DNA of 8,118 nucleotides from Faecalibacterium sp. UBA7177 (lineage in GTDB: Bacteria > Bacillota > Clostridia > Oscillospirales > Ruminococcaceae), in the NCBI GenBank assembly GCA_002491225.1, contig DKVN01000079.1, positions 523 to 8,640 on the forward strand, in the 5' to 3' direction. Positions 1 to 6,893 of this stretch are shown here, one piece after another. The notes beneath the pieces were generated by a model. That model had not been told where the DNA came from. It was given only the letters and a program-made list of their open reading frames with translations, and made no database searches. Position numbers and translations under genes: made by a program. Every line of letters begins with the position of its first letter. Positions within the stretch are counted from its first letter, which is position 1.

Positions 1-8
1 CATCCCGC

Positions 9-1244
9 TCAGAACACCCACTCGCCGTTCTCGAAGATCAGCACCGTCTCGCCGGTGCGGGTAAGGCCGGTGATGCGCATGTCGGCGCTGCCCACCATCA
101 CGTCCTCGTGGATCACCGAGTCGTTGAGCCCGGCGGCGTCCAGCGCGGCGCGGCTCATCCCCGCCCCGCCCCGGATGTTGATGGGGTAGCCCGCCCCAAA
201 GGCGATGTGACAGGCGGCGTTCTCGTCAAAGAGGGTGTTGTAAAACAGCAGCCCGCTGCGGTTGATCGGGCTCGAGGCGGGCACCAGCGCCACCTCGCCG
301 ATGTGGCAGGCCCCGGCGTCGCTTTCGAGCAAACGGCCCAGCAGCGCGTCATTCTTCTCGGCGCTGTGCGCAACGACCTTACCGTCCCGGAAGGTCACCG
401 AGAAGCCCTCGATTACCTCGCCGTTGTAGGCGTAGGGCTTGGTGCCCTTGACCACCCCGTTCACCCGGTCCTTATGCGGGGCGGTAAACACCTCCTCGGT
501 GGGCACATTCGCGATGAACTCGGCCCCATTTTCGGCAATGCTCGACGCTCCCTCCCAGACCGCGCCGTCCGCGAGGCCGACGGTCAGGTCGGTGCCGTTT
601 GCGCTGGTGAGGTGGATGCTCTCGAGATCCAGCGCGTTCAGCCGCTGCTTGCGGGCGGTACTGCGGGCCACATGCTCCCGCCAGGCGGCGACCGGATCCC
701 CCTCGGTGACCCGGCAGACCTTGAAGATCTCCTCCCACAGCCGCTCGACCGCCTCCTCGGCCGCAAGCTGCGGGAAGACCGCCTTCGCCCAGGCGGCGGT
801 GGGGATCGAGACGACACACCACTGGATCTTATCCTTCATGGTGTACTCCTGCCAGGGCTGCATAAAGGTGCGGCGGGCCACATTCACCCGGTGAATTTTA
901 TCCGCGTCGAGGCCCTTGTAAATTTCGGGGTCCTCGGCGTAGATGCTCAGCACGCAGAGCCCCTCCTCGCTCTCGGCGTAGTCGAGGTAACTGCGCAGCT
1001 CGCTGGGCATCGGACGGCAGAGGGTGTCCTCGTCCGCCTTCTGCATCCGGATGCGGCTGGCCAGCTCGTCCTCGTACCGCAGGATGACATCCCGCGCCCC
1101 GGCGTCGAGCGCCGCCTCCATGCAGGCCCGGCCAAACGCCGCCCCCTCGATGGGGCAGCGGATGATGAGGGCCTGACGGGGCTGCACGTTGACCCCGACC
1201 CTGACGATAAACTCGGCGTATTGCTGCAAAAACTGCTGGTTCAT
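9..1244 (-). CDS. M29-family metallo-aminopeptidase (AmpS/PepS-like)
   Basis: A 411-residue cytosolic aminopeptidase of the thermophilic M29 family, which removes N-terminal residues from peptides using a two-metal site and probably serves peptide turnover. Its length matches the usual ~410 residues. The C-terminal half carries the family's metal-ligand pattern: E250/E251 in NVPTEEVFTAPH, E317 in HIGEVAL, H346 in ACHIAFG, and H379 and D381 in VIHEDVMVG. The N-terminal half is the family's substrate/dimerisation domain. There is no signal peptide or membrane segment. The frame is open further upstream (to 1376, with another ATG at 1274), but the ATG at 1244 is chosen because AAGGAG (1255-1260) sits 10 nt before it and because it gives the family length. 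It follows glyQS on the same strand, 145 nt downstream; no clear promoter is visible between them, so cotranscription or readthrough is likely. Substrate preference cannot be told. Confidence 0.9.
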   Translation of the reverse strand: MNQQFLQQYAEFIVRVGVNVQPRQALIIRCPIEGAAFGRACMEAALDAGARDVILRYEDELASRIRMQKADEDTLCRPMPSELRSYLDYAESEEGLCVLSIYAEDPEIYKGLDADKIHRVNVARRTFMQPWQEYTMKDKIQWCVVSIPTAAWAKAVFPQLAAEEAVERLWEEIFKVCRVTEGDPVAAWREHVARSTARKQRLNALDLESIHLTSANGTDLTVGLADGAVWEGASSIAENGAEFIANVPTEEVFTAPHKDRVNGVVKGTKPYAYNGEVIEGFSVTFRDGKVVAHSAEKNDALLGRLLESDAGACHIGEVALVPASSPINRSGLLFYNTLFDENAACHIAFGAGYPINIRGGAGMSRAALDAAGLNDSVIHEDVMVGSADMRITGLTRTGETVLIFENGEWVF

Positions 1245-1272
1245 GGCTTCTTTTCTCCTTTTCTCTGCGTTC

Positions 1273-1326
1273 ATCCCGCGCTCATCCTGCACCCGGCAGC
1301 GCCCGGCGGCACGGACAGCGCGGGAT
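1273..1326 (-). repeat. Perfect 10-bp inverted repeat before the aminopeptidase RBS
   Basis: The arms at 1273-1282 and 1317-1326 are perfect reverse complements (ATCCCGCGCT in the left arm read on the minus strand), with 34 nt between them. In the minus-strand transcript this would form a hairpin whose 3' arm ends 12 nt before the AAGGAG of the aminopeptidase gene. It could be an RNA structure affecting translation or message stability, or a protein-binding site. The role is unproven. Confidence 0.5.
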
Positions 1327-1333
1327 ACAAGCG

Positions 1334-1366
1334 GCAGGGCGGCAGGCTGCCTGCCCGCCGCCCTGC
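1334..1366 (-). repeat. Hairpin just downstream of glyQS
   Basis: The arms 1334-1343 and 1357-1366 form a perfect 10-bp GC-rich stem (GCAGGGCGGC with GCCGCCCTGC) around a 13-nt loop that can fold further (AGG/CCT). It starts 23 nt after the glyQS stop codon. In the minus direction the next bases are CGCTTGTATCC, so there is no proper U-tract and it is not a canonical intrinsic terminator. It may protect the 3' end of the glyQS message or weaken readthrough into the aminopeptidase gene. Confidence 0.5.
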
Positions 1367-1389
1367 GCGGTGTCACTTCTGAAAGCGCG

Positions 1390-2805
1390 TCAGAACGCGA
1401 TCTTCTCCTCGATATACTGCTTCAGCCCGCTGATCGGGATGCGCACCTGATCCATCGTGTCGCGGTCCCGCACCGTGACACAGCCGTCGCCGGGCTTTTC
1501 GGCGTCGCCCACCGTGTCAAAGTCGACCGTGATGCACAGCGGGGTGCCGATCTCGTCCTGGCGGCGGTAGCGCTTGCCGATCGAACCGGCCTCGTCGTAA
1601 TCCACCATGAAAGTCTTCGCCAGCTCGGCCCGCACCTCCTGCGCCTTTTCGCCCAGCTTTTTCGAGAGCGGCAGCACCGCCGCCTTGAAGGGCGCGAGGT
1701 AGGGGTGCAGCCGCAGCACCACCCGCACGTCCTCCTTGCCCTTGGCGTCGGTGAGATGCTCCTCGTCGTAGGCGTCACAGAGGAAGGCGAGCGCCACCCG
1801 GTCGGCCCCCAGCGAGGGCTCGATCACATAGGGGATGTAGTGCTCATTGGTGTCCGGGTCAAAGTATTCGAGGTTCTTGCCGCTGGCCTCCTGATGGCGG
1901 CCGAGGTCGTAGTTGGTGCGGTCGGCAATGCCCCACAGCTCACCCCAATCGGTAAAGGGGAAGGCGTACTCGATGTCGGTGGTGGCGTTGCTGTAGAAGG
2001 CAAGCTCGGCGGGCTCGTGGTCCCGCAGGCGGAGGTTCTCCTCCTTGATGCCAAGGCTCAAAAGCCAGTTTTTGCAATAGTCCTTCCAGTAGCTAAACCA
2101 CTCGAGGTCGGTGCCCGGCTTGCAGAAAAACTCGCACTCCATCTGCTCAAACTCGCGGGTGCGGAAGGTGAAGTTGCCGGGGGTGATCTCGTTGCGGAAG
2201 GCCTTGCCCACCTGGCAGACCCCGAAGGGCAGCTTGCGGCGGGTAGTGCGCTGGATGTTGGCAAAGTTGACAAAGATGCCCTGCGCGGTCTCGGGGCGCA
2301 GGTAGCAGGTGCTGGAGGAGTCCTCGGTGACCCCGATGGCGGTTTTGAACATGAGGTTGAACTTGCGGATGGGGGTAAAGTCGTGCTTGCCGCAGACCGG
2401 GCAGACCAGATTTTCATGCTCCGCAATAAAGGCGTCCATCTCGTCAAAGGTCATGGCGTCGGTGTTCACCTCGGGGAACTCCTCGCCGATCAGCTTGTCC
2501 GCCCGGTGGCGGGCCTTGCAGCTGCGGCAGTCGAGCAGCGGGTCCGAGAAGCCGGCCACATGCCCGGTGGTCACCCAGGTCTGCGGGTTCATGATGATGG
2601 CGGCGTCGAGGCCGACGTTGGTGGGGCTCTCCTGCACAAACTTTTTCATCCAGGCGCGCTTGACGTTGTTCTTGAACTCCACGCCCAACGGCCCATAGTC
2701 CCAGCTGTTGGCGAGGCCGCCGTAGATCTCGCTGCCGGGGTAGACGAAGCCCCGGTTTTTGCACAGGGCGACGATGGTGTCAAAATTCTTTTCGCTGTTC
2801 TTCAT
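1390..2805 (-). CDS. glyQS: Glycine--tRNA ligase (single-chain, alpha2 type)
   Basis: This 471-residue class II aminoacyl-tRNA synthetase attaches glycine to tRNA-Gly in the cytoplasm using ATP. It is the homodimeric type, not the separate alpha and beta subunits (glyQ + glyS) found in many bacteria. Visible landmarks: the N-terminal GFVYPGSEIYGG (19-30); a zinc-ribbon-like pair C93-x2-C96 and C135-x2-C138; class II motif 2 around FRNEITPG (203-210) and TFRTREFEQ (213-221); motif 3 as EPSLGADRVALAF (329-341); and the C-terminal anticodon-binding domain from about 365 to 471. The start is fixed by TAAGGAG (2814-2820), 8 nt upstream. A near-consensus promoter lies at 2882-2910. The predicted leader is only about 70 nt and holds no T-box signature, unlike many Bacillota glycyl-tRNA synthetase genes. 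It is divergent from xpt and followed on the same strand by the aminopeptidase gene. Confidence 0.97.
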   Translation of the reverse strand: MKNSEKNFDTIVALCKNRGFVYPGSEIYGGLANSWDYGPLGVEFKNNVKRAWMKKFVQESPTNVGLDAAIIMNPQTWVTTGHVAGFSDPLLDCRSCKARHRADKLIGEEFPEVNTDAMTFDEMDAFIAEHENLVCPVCGKHDFTPIRKFNLMFKTAIGVTEDSSSTCYLRPETAQGIFVNFANIQRTTRRKLPFGVCQVGKAFRNEITPGNFTFRTREFEQMECEFFCKPGTDLEWFSYWKDYCKNWLLSLGIKEENLRLRDHEPAELAFYSNATTDIEYAFPFTDWGELWGIADRTNYDLGRHQEASGKNLEYFDPDTNEHYIPYVIEPSLGADRVALAFLCDAYDEEHLTDAKGKEDVRVVLRLHPYLAPFKAAVLPLSKKLGEKAQEVRAELAKTFMVDYDEAGSIGKRYRRQDEIGTPLCITVDFDTVGDAEKPGDGCVTVRDRDTMDQVRIPISGLKQYIEEKIAF

Positions 2806-2881
2806 GCTTTTTACTCCTTACCGCGACACTGGCTGTGCCGCCTGTTCTTCCGGGCAAAACTTTTCCGCACCGGCACTGTTA

Positions 2882-2910
2882 AGTATACCGAAAGCGCGGG
2901 GGCTTGTAAA
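2882..2910 (-). promoter_or_regulatory. Predicted sigma-A-type promoter of glyQS
   Basis: On the minus strand, -35 TTTACA (2905-2910) and -10 TATACT (2882-2887) are separated by exactly 17 nt. Transcription would begin near 2875, leaving about 70 nt of leader before the ATG at 2805. Confidence 0.8.
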
Positions 2911-3001
2911 GCAAAAAGCGGCCTGCGGCAAAGATTTTTCGCGCTCGTTTGCCCATTGGCGCAGCAGAGGCGGGGCGAACGCCGCCAGGCGCGGCCGCCG
3001 C

Positions 3002-3030
3002 TTGGAAAGCGTGGATTTTCATGGTATACT
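3002..3030 (+). promoter_or_regulatory. Predicted extended -10 promoter of xpt
   Basis: On the plus strand, -35 TTGGAA (3002-3007) and -10 TATACT (3025-3030) are separated by 17 nt, with an extended -10 TG at 3022-3023. The predicted start near 3037 leaves only about 34 nt before the xpt ATG, too short for a purine riboswitch. The promoter faces away from that of glyQS, and the two -35 boxes are about 90 nt apart. Confidence 0.75.
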
Positions 3031-3070
3031 TTTTTATAAATCAGTCAGAATCTGCAAGGAGGTTTTTGGG

Positions 3071-3661
3071 ATGAACCTGTTGGAGGAGCGCATCCAGCGC
3101 GACGGGGTGGTCAAGGAGGGCGGGGTGCTCAAGGTGGACAGCTTTTTGAACCACCAGATGGATATTGCCCTGTTCCGGTGGATGGCCGAGGAGTGGAAGC
3201 GCCGGTTTGCCGGAGTGCCGGTGAGCAAAATTCTCACCATCGAGGCCTCCGGCATCGGCATCGCGGCCATCGCGGGCGAGTGCTTCTCGGTGCCGGTGGT
3301 GTTTGCCAAAAAGGCCAAAAGCATCAACCTCGACGGCGGGATGTACACCGCCGAGGTGGAGTCCTTCACCCACAAAAACAAGAATCAGATTCTCGTCTCC
3401 AAAAAGTTTCTCGCGCCGGAGGATCAGGTGCTCATCCTCGATGATTTCCTTGCCAACGGCTGCGCCCTGCAGGGGCTCATCTCGGTCGTGACCGCCGCCG
3501 GGGCAACGGTGGCGGGCATCGGCATCGCCATCGAAAAGGGCTTCCAGCCGGGCGGGCAGGTCATCCGCAGCCTCGGCTACCGCCTCGAGTCGCTGGCCAT
3601 CGTCGAGGAGATGGATCCGGCCCGCGGCAGCATCCGCTTCCGCCCGCAGCCGCAGGGCTGA
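3071..3661 (+). CDS. xpt: Xanthine phosphoribosyltransferase
   Basis: This 196-residue cytosolic enzyme of purine salvage converts xanthine and PRPP to XMP. It matches the Bacillus subtilis Xpt type along its length: LKVDSFLNHQMD (20-31), the ILTIEASGIGIA region (54-65), VPVVFAKKAKS (74-84), ESFTHK (97-102), the PRPP-binding loop VLILDDFLANG (120-130), and GIGIAIEKGFQPGG (149-162). The B. subtilis protein is 194 residues. The open frame extends upstream to 2759, but the ATG at 3071 is chosen because AAGGAGG (3056-3062) precedes it by 8 nt and the protein then aligns from the usual N-terminus. In B. subtilis xpt is followed by the permease gene pbuX under a guanine riboswitch. Neither is present here: the gene stands alone with a short leader, and the next gene is convergent. 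No convincing terminator lies between 3662 and 3740. Confidence 0.95.
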   Translation: MNLLEERIQRDGVVKEGGVLKVDSFLNHQMDIALFRWMAEEWKRRFAGVPVSKILTIEASGIGIAAIAGECFSVPVVFAKKAKSINLDGGMYTAEVESFTHKNKNQILVSKKFLAPEDQVLILDDFLANGCALQGLISVVTAAGATVAGIGIAIEKGFQPGGQVIRSLGYRLESLAIVEEMDPARGSIRFRPQPQG

Positions 3662-3740
3662 GGGGGCCCGCGATCCCCGGCCACCCTCTGCCCGGTTGAC
3701 AAAAACCATTGCGGAAAAAGTTTGCCTATGCGGCTGCGGT

Positions 3741-4430
3741 TTATGCTCCGGCATTCTGCGACCGCAGCTTCTCTCTGAGCTCTTCGATCATTTTTATTCT
3801 GGAGATGCGCGCCCCGGGATGGCACATGTCCAGCAGGATGCAGCCCTGTTTCCGAAGCTGGGCAAGATAGGAATTTTCCAGCACCCACGCTGTGCTTCCA
3901 AAGATGATGATTTTGGGCTTCAGGATCGCGATTTCCTGCTGCAGCGTCTGTACCGCAATGTCGCTCAGGGCCACTTTTACAAATTCTTTTCCAGATGCCG
4001 CATAGCCACTGGCTTTGTTGAGATTGGTGATCGCCGCCGCGGACAGATATCGCAGCGCATCCTCATACATCGCCGCAAGTTCCTGTGCTGGTTTTTGCGG
4101 CTCTTTGATCGCTGCGATCCAACGCCCCAGGTTATACCACGGCATCATGGTTTTGGTTTTCCCATCCCCTGCCATCAGATCATGCGCAAATGTCCGATAC
4201 ACATAACCGTTCCGATAATCCTCTTCTGACCAGTCATTGGCCTCTTTGAGGACAATGAGGATGCCATTGTCGGCATCGTAATTCTCTTCGGAAAGTATGC
4301 CGTACTCATTGATGCGGGGATCCCGATGCCCAAACGCTTTTTCATGCTCGTCCAGAAATGCCGGCTGCACCCGCTCGTACAAATTTCTCAGTTGTGCGGT
4401 CAGTTCCCTGTTTTTGGCAGCGTCTATCAT
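3741..4430 (-). CDS. Small uracil-DNA-glycosylase-superfamily-like protein
   Basis: This 229-residue soluble protein was not recognised as a named family, but its motifs fit the order of the UDG (uracil-DNA glycosylase) fold. They are a hydrophobic strand with motif-A-like end ILIVLKEAN (57-65, where UDGs have a GEAPG-type loop), ITNLNK (134-139), a helix then strand ILKPKIIIFGS (169-179), and a motif-B-like CHPGARIS (203-210, where UDGs have HPS). None of the motifs is canonical: the usual GEAPG Glu/Asp context and HPS serine are altered, so base-excision activity is not assured. The start at 4430 is supported by AAGGAGG (4438-4444), 7 nt upstream. It lies 48 nt after the WYL regulator gene on the same strand and is probably in its operon. 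Rows counted inside it are about 47-58% G+C, against roughly 65-73% in neighbours, and its codons are less biased, suggesting recent acquisition. Function unknown: DNA repair, nucleic-acid processing or accessory defence are only possibilities. Confidence 0.55.
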   Translation of the reverse strand: MIDAAKNRELTAQLRNLYERVQPAFLDEHEKAFGHRDPRINEYGILSEENYDADNGILIVLKEANDWSEEDYRNGYVYRTFAHDLMAGDGKTKTMMPWYNLGRWIAAIKEPQKPAQELAAMYEDALRYLSAAAITNLNKASGYAASGKEFVKVALSDIAVQTLQQEIAILKPKIIIFGSTAWVLENSYLAQLRKQGCILLDMCHPGARISRIKMIEELREKLRSQNAGA

Positions 4431-4478
4431 TTTGTATCCTCCTTTTCGTGATACAAAACTGTAAAAAACTGGCTGTTG

Positions 4479-5528
4479 TTATGCCAGCACGGCATCCTCA
4501 TACCGCAAAGCCGCCTCCCGAAAAGCCTGCCCCAGTTCTTTTCGCAGATCGGCGGGGCTCAATACCTCCACATACCGCCCGTACTGCATCGCCCAGCAGA
4601 GCATGGCCTCGCGGTTGACCGTTACCTCTGCGTCGATGGTGTCCTCAGTCTCGCCAAAAAGGCGAATCTCGCCGAACCAGTCCATCACATCGTTCAGAAT
4701 GAGCTTCGCAAACCGAAAGGTAACCCGGACCGCCTCGCCGGAAAACAGATAGATGTGTTCCGCCATGTGCCGGGGCAGGCAAAGCCCCTGTTCGAGCCCC
4801 TGGACCCTGGCGCGGTCCTTTGCCGGGGTGTCCAGCAGGCGGATGTCGGCAATGCGGTCCAGCCGGTAGTGGGAGACCTCCTCGTAGGGGTCATAGTTGC
4901 AGATGAGGTAATACCGCCCGTTCACCGCCGCCATCTGGTAAGGGTTGATGAGGTACTCCCGCACCTCACCCTTCCGGTTTTTGCGGGGATGAAGCCGCCC
5001 CTCCGCCCCATACTCCAGATACCGAAACGCCACCTGCCGCCCCTTTTGGATGGCCTCGTCCAAAACTTCGATGGTGTAAAAGAGCTGGCGGTTGTCCGCC
5101 GCATCGGCGGGCAGGGTGCGGATATACCCGGTGCGGGCACGAAAATACTGGCTCGACAGCCCCTCTAACTTTTTCACCAGCGCCCGGCGCTGGCCAGCAG
5201 GGATGTGCCGGGAAAAGAGCAGCCCGTCGATCAGCAGCCGCAGCTCGCTGTCGGTAAAGGTGCGGTCCAGGTACCAGCCGGTGAGCAGGGTCTCCTCCTC
5301 GCCCCGGCGGTTTTTGCGCACCGTTTCGCTGTACTCCAGCTCGTACCCGGCGCTGATCAGGTCAGCCAGGTTGCGCCTGATGGATTTCCGGTCGGCCTTC
5401 ATGCCGTACTCCCGCTCCAAAATCTCCCCGATCTGGCGCTGCGAGAGCCGGTGCTCCGGGTCGCTGTACCGCTTGAGAATGTCCAGAATGTTCATGATCA
5501 GCAGCTTTTTTGGCTGGGCGGATTCCAT
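4479..5528 (-). CDS. WYL-domain transcriptional regulator
   Basis: This 349-residue protein has the HTH-WYL-WCX arrangement of ligand- or nucleic-acid-sensing bacterial regulators. An N-terminal winged-helix region spans about 9-90 (LSQRQIGEILEREYG 28-42, then DRKSIRRNLADL 46-57). The WYL domain lies at about 145-230, with core NPYQMAAVNGRYYLI (195-209) and YRLDRI (221-226); the W-Y-L signature is here R-Y-Y-L. The C-terminal WCX region (about 267-340) includes RYVEVLSPADLRKELG. An in-frame GTG at 5537 exists, but the ATG at 5528 is preferred: GAGGTG (5535-5540) lies 6 nt before it, and the predicted transcript begins about 5540. The stop is 48 nt before the UDG-like gene on the same strand, which is its likely target or partner. 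Its promoter overlaps a long palindrome, suggesting autoregulation. WYL regulators are often found controlling accessory and phage-defence genes, but also ordinary metabolism. Confidence 0.9.
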   Translation of the reverse strand: MESAQPKKLLIMNILDILKRYSDPEHRLSQRQIGEILEREYGMKADRKSIRRNLADLISAGYELEYSETVRKNRRGEEETLLTGWYLDRTFTDSELRLLIDGLLFSRHIPAGQRRALVKKLEGLSSQYFRARTGYIRTLPADAADNRQLFYTIEVLDEAIQKGRQVAFRYLEYGAEGRLHPRKNRKGEVREYLINPYQMAAVNGRYYLICNYDPYEEVSHYRLDRIADIRLLDTPAKDRARVQGLEQGLCLPRHMAEHIYLFSGEAVRVTFRFAKLILNDVMDWFGEIRLFGETEDTIDAEVTVNREAMLCWAMQYGRYVEVLSPADLRKELGQAFREAALRYEDAVLA

Positions 5529-5546
5529 GGCTGTCACCTCGATCCT

Positions 5547-5575
5547 ATTGTATCAGGCATACCCTTATCATACAA
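5547..5575 (-). promoter_or_regulatory. Predicted promoter of the WYL regulator gene
   Basis: On the minus strand, -35 TTGTAT (5570-5575) and -10 TACAAT (5547-5552) are 17 nt apart. The start site would be near 5540, giving a leader of only about 12 nt with the GAGGTG at its very 5' end. The -35 box lies inside one arm of the palindrome at 5570-5613. Confidence 0.55.
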
Positions 5576-5613
5576 GGCGGGATGGGGAAAAATTTCCCCA
5601 TCCCGCCTTGTAT
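5570..5613. repeat. 21-bp perfect palindrome overlapping the WYL promoter
   Basis: The arms 5570-5590 and 5593-5613 are perfect reverse complements over 21 bp, separated by AA. The arm reads ATACAAGG, then CGGGATGGGG, then AAA. On the plus strand it is followed by TTTTG, like a terminator, but no plus-strand gene ends here. On the minus strand no U-tract follows. One arm contains the predicted -35 of the WYL gene. It could be a backup terminator for gap, a bidirectional insulator, or an operator for the WYL protein. Confidence 0.85.
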
Positions 5614-5675
5614 TTTGAAACCGGCCCCAATAAGAACAGGCCTACAAGCTTCCGCCGCACCCCCAAAAGCCAAAA

Positions 5676-5706
5676 GGGGCGGCGCGGGAAAATCCCGCGC
5701 CGCCCC
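5676..5706 (-). terminator. Intrinsic terminator of gap
   Basis: The arms 5676-5689 and 5693-5706 make a perfect 14-bp GC-rich stem (GGGGCGGCGCGGGA) with an AAA/TTT tri-loop. In the minus direction it is followed at once by TTTTGGCTTTTGG. It begins 28 nt after the gap stop codon, the expected place and orientation. Confidence 0.88.
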
Positions 5707-5734
5707 CGGCGTTTATCTCGCTTTTCGCGGCAGC

Positions 5735-6763
5735 TTACAGCTCGGCGAAGTACTTGATGGTGCGGACCATCTGGCTGGTGTAGCTGTTCTCGTTGTCGTA
5801 CCAGGACACGACCTGCACCTGGAAGGTGTCGTCGTCGATCTTGGTGACCATGGTCTGGGTGGCGTCGAACAGGCTGCCGTACTGCATGCCGATGACGTCA
5901 GAGGAGACGATCTCCTCCTCGTTGTAGCCGAAGCTGGCGCTCGCGGCGGCCTTCATGGCGGCGTTGATGCTCTCCTTGGTGACATCCTTGCCCTTGACGA
6001 CGGCCACCAGGATGGTGGTGCTGCCGGTGGGCACCGGGACACGCTGGGCCGAGCCGATCAGCTTGCCGTTCAGCTCCGGGATGACCAGGCCGATGGCCTT
6101 GGCAGCGCCGGTGGAGTTGGGCACGATGTTCTGGGCGCCGGCACGGGCGCGGCGCAGGTCACCCTTGCGCTGGGGGCCGTCCAGGATCATCTGGTCGCCG
6201 GTGTAGGCGTGCACGGTGGTCATGATGCCCGAGACGATGGGGTAGGCCTTGTTCAGGGTGTCAGCCATCGGGGCCAGGCAGTTGGTGGTGCAGGAGGCGG
6301 CGCTGATGATGGTGTCCTCCTTGGTCAGGGTCTTCTCGTTGACGCTGTACACGATGGTGGGCAGGTCGTTGCCGGCGGGGGCGGAGATGACGACCTTCTT
6401 GGCGCCGGCCTTGATGTGGGCCTCGGCCTTGGCCTTGCTGGTGTAGAAGCCGGTGCACTCGAGCACCACGTCGACGCCCAGCTCGCCCCAGGGCAGCTCC
6501 TCGGCCTTGGGCATGGCGTAGATGGTGATCTTCTTGCCGTCGACCACGATATAGTCCTCACCGGCCTCGACCGTGTGCTTGCCCTCGCCGATGCGGCCGA
6601 TAAAGCTGCCCTGCGCGGTGTCGTATTTCAGCAGGTGGGCCAGCATCTTGGGGCTGGTCAGGTCATTGATCGCGACGACCTCATAGCCATCGGCCTCGAA
6701 CATCTGACGGAACGCCAGGCGGCCAATGCGGCCAAACCCGTTGATCGCTACTTTCACTGCCAT
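5735..6763 (-). CDS. gap: Type I glyceraldehyde-3-phosphate dehydrogenase
   Basis: This 342-residue cytosolic enzyme of glycolysis oxidises and phosphorylates glyceraldehyde 3-phosphate to 1,3-bisphosphoglycerate with NAD+. The Rossmann motif INGFGRIGR is at 7-15, and D34 in AINDLTS favours NAD over NADP. The catalytic Cys158 lies in SAASCTTNCLAP (154-165) and His185 in TTVHAYTGDQ (182-191). Also present are the phosphate-site loops (STGAAKAIG 217-225) and WYDNENSY (321-328). Length is typical. The frame stays open upstream to 7396 by chance in GC-rich DNA; the ATG at 6763 is fixed by the canonical MAVKVAINGFGRIGR N-terminus and AGGAGG (6774-6779), 10 nt upstream. Codon choice is narrow and strongly biased to C/G-ending codons, fitting high expression. 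It is a single-gene unit here: pgk, tpi and a CggR-type regulator gene are not adjacent. It has its own promoter (6865-6893) and terminator (5676-5706). Confidence 0.98.
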   Translation of the reverse strand: MAVKVAINGFGRIGRLAFRQMFEADGYEVVAINDLTSPKMLAHLLKYDTAQGSFIGRIGEGKHTVEAGEDYIVVDGKKITIYAMPKAEELPWGELGVDVVLECTGFYTSKAKAEAHIKAGAKKVVISAPAGNDLPTIVYSVNEKTLTKEDTIISAASCTTNCLAPMADTLNKAYPIVSGIMTTVHAYTGDQMILDGPQRKGDLRRARAGAQNIVPNSTGAAKAIGLVIPELNGKLIGSAQRVPVPTGSTTILVAVVKGKDVTKESINAAMKAAASASFGYNEEEIVSSDVIGMQYGSLFDATQTMVTKIDDDTFQVQVVSWYDNENSYTSQMVRTIKYFAEL

Positions 6764-6864
6764 AATGAATCGTCCTCCTAATCCTATCGTTTCTGGGTGG
6801 ATAAACAGAACTGCCCGCACCCGCCGCACGGCAGGGCGCGCACCGGCTTTTTTGCCTAATATGT

Positions 6865-6893
6865 ATTCTATACCCTTTTTCCCAAAACGACAA
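6865..6893 (-). promoter_or_regulatory. Predicted promoter of gap
   Basis: On the minus strand, -35 TTGTCG (6888-6893) and -10 TAGAAT (6865-6870) are 17 nt apart, in an AT-rich patch that contrasts with the surrounding GC-rich DNA. The start would be near 6858, leaving a leader of about 95 nt. That leader contains short hairpins (GGC-A6-GCC; CCTGCC-GTGC-GGCGGG) but no riboswitch I recognise. Confidence 0.65.

Noticed and set aside
1..3. ATG on the minus strand at the very left edge, 5 nt beyond the aminopeptidase stop, possibly the start of the next gene.
   Set aside because: Only the start codon would be inside the window, and no clear ribosome binding site precedes it.
108..1382. Long plus-strand open frame opposite the aminopeptidase gene.
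   Set aside because: Antisense shadow of a recognised gene in GC-rich DNA; it has no RBS and low-complexity composition.
2814..2880. T-box leader before glyQS.
   Set aside because: The leader is too short, and no T-box consensus, specifier stem or antiterminator could be found.
3661..3740. Possible terminator between the convergent xpt and UDG-like genes (GGGG 3663-3666 with CCCC 3675-3678), and a TTGACA at 3696-3701.
   Set aside because: The stem is only 4 bp with no T-tract, and the TTGACA has no -10 box at a proper distance.
5510..6781. Long plus-strand open frame, rich in Gly, Val, Asp and His, opposite gap.
   Set aside because: It mirrors the gap gene, whose family and motifs are certain; the biased composition comes from the antisense reading of gap codons.
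6764..6858. Riboswitch in the gap leader.
   Set aside because: Only short local hairpins are seen, with no recognised conserved core.
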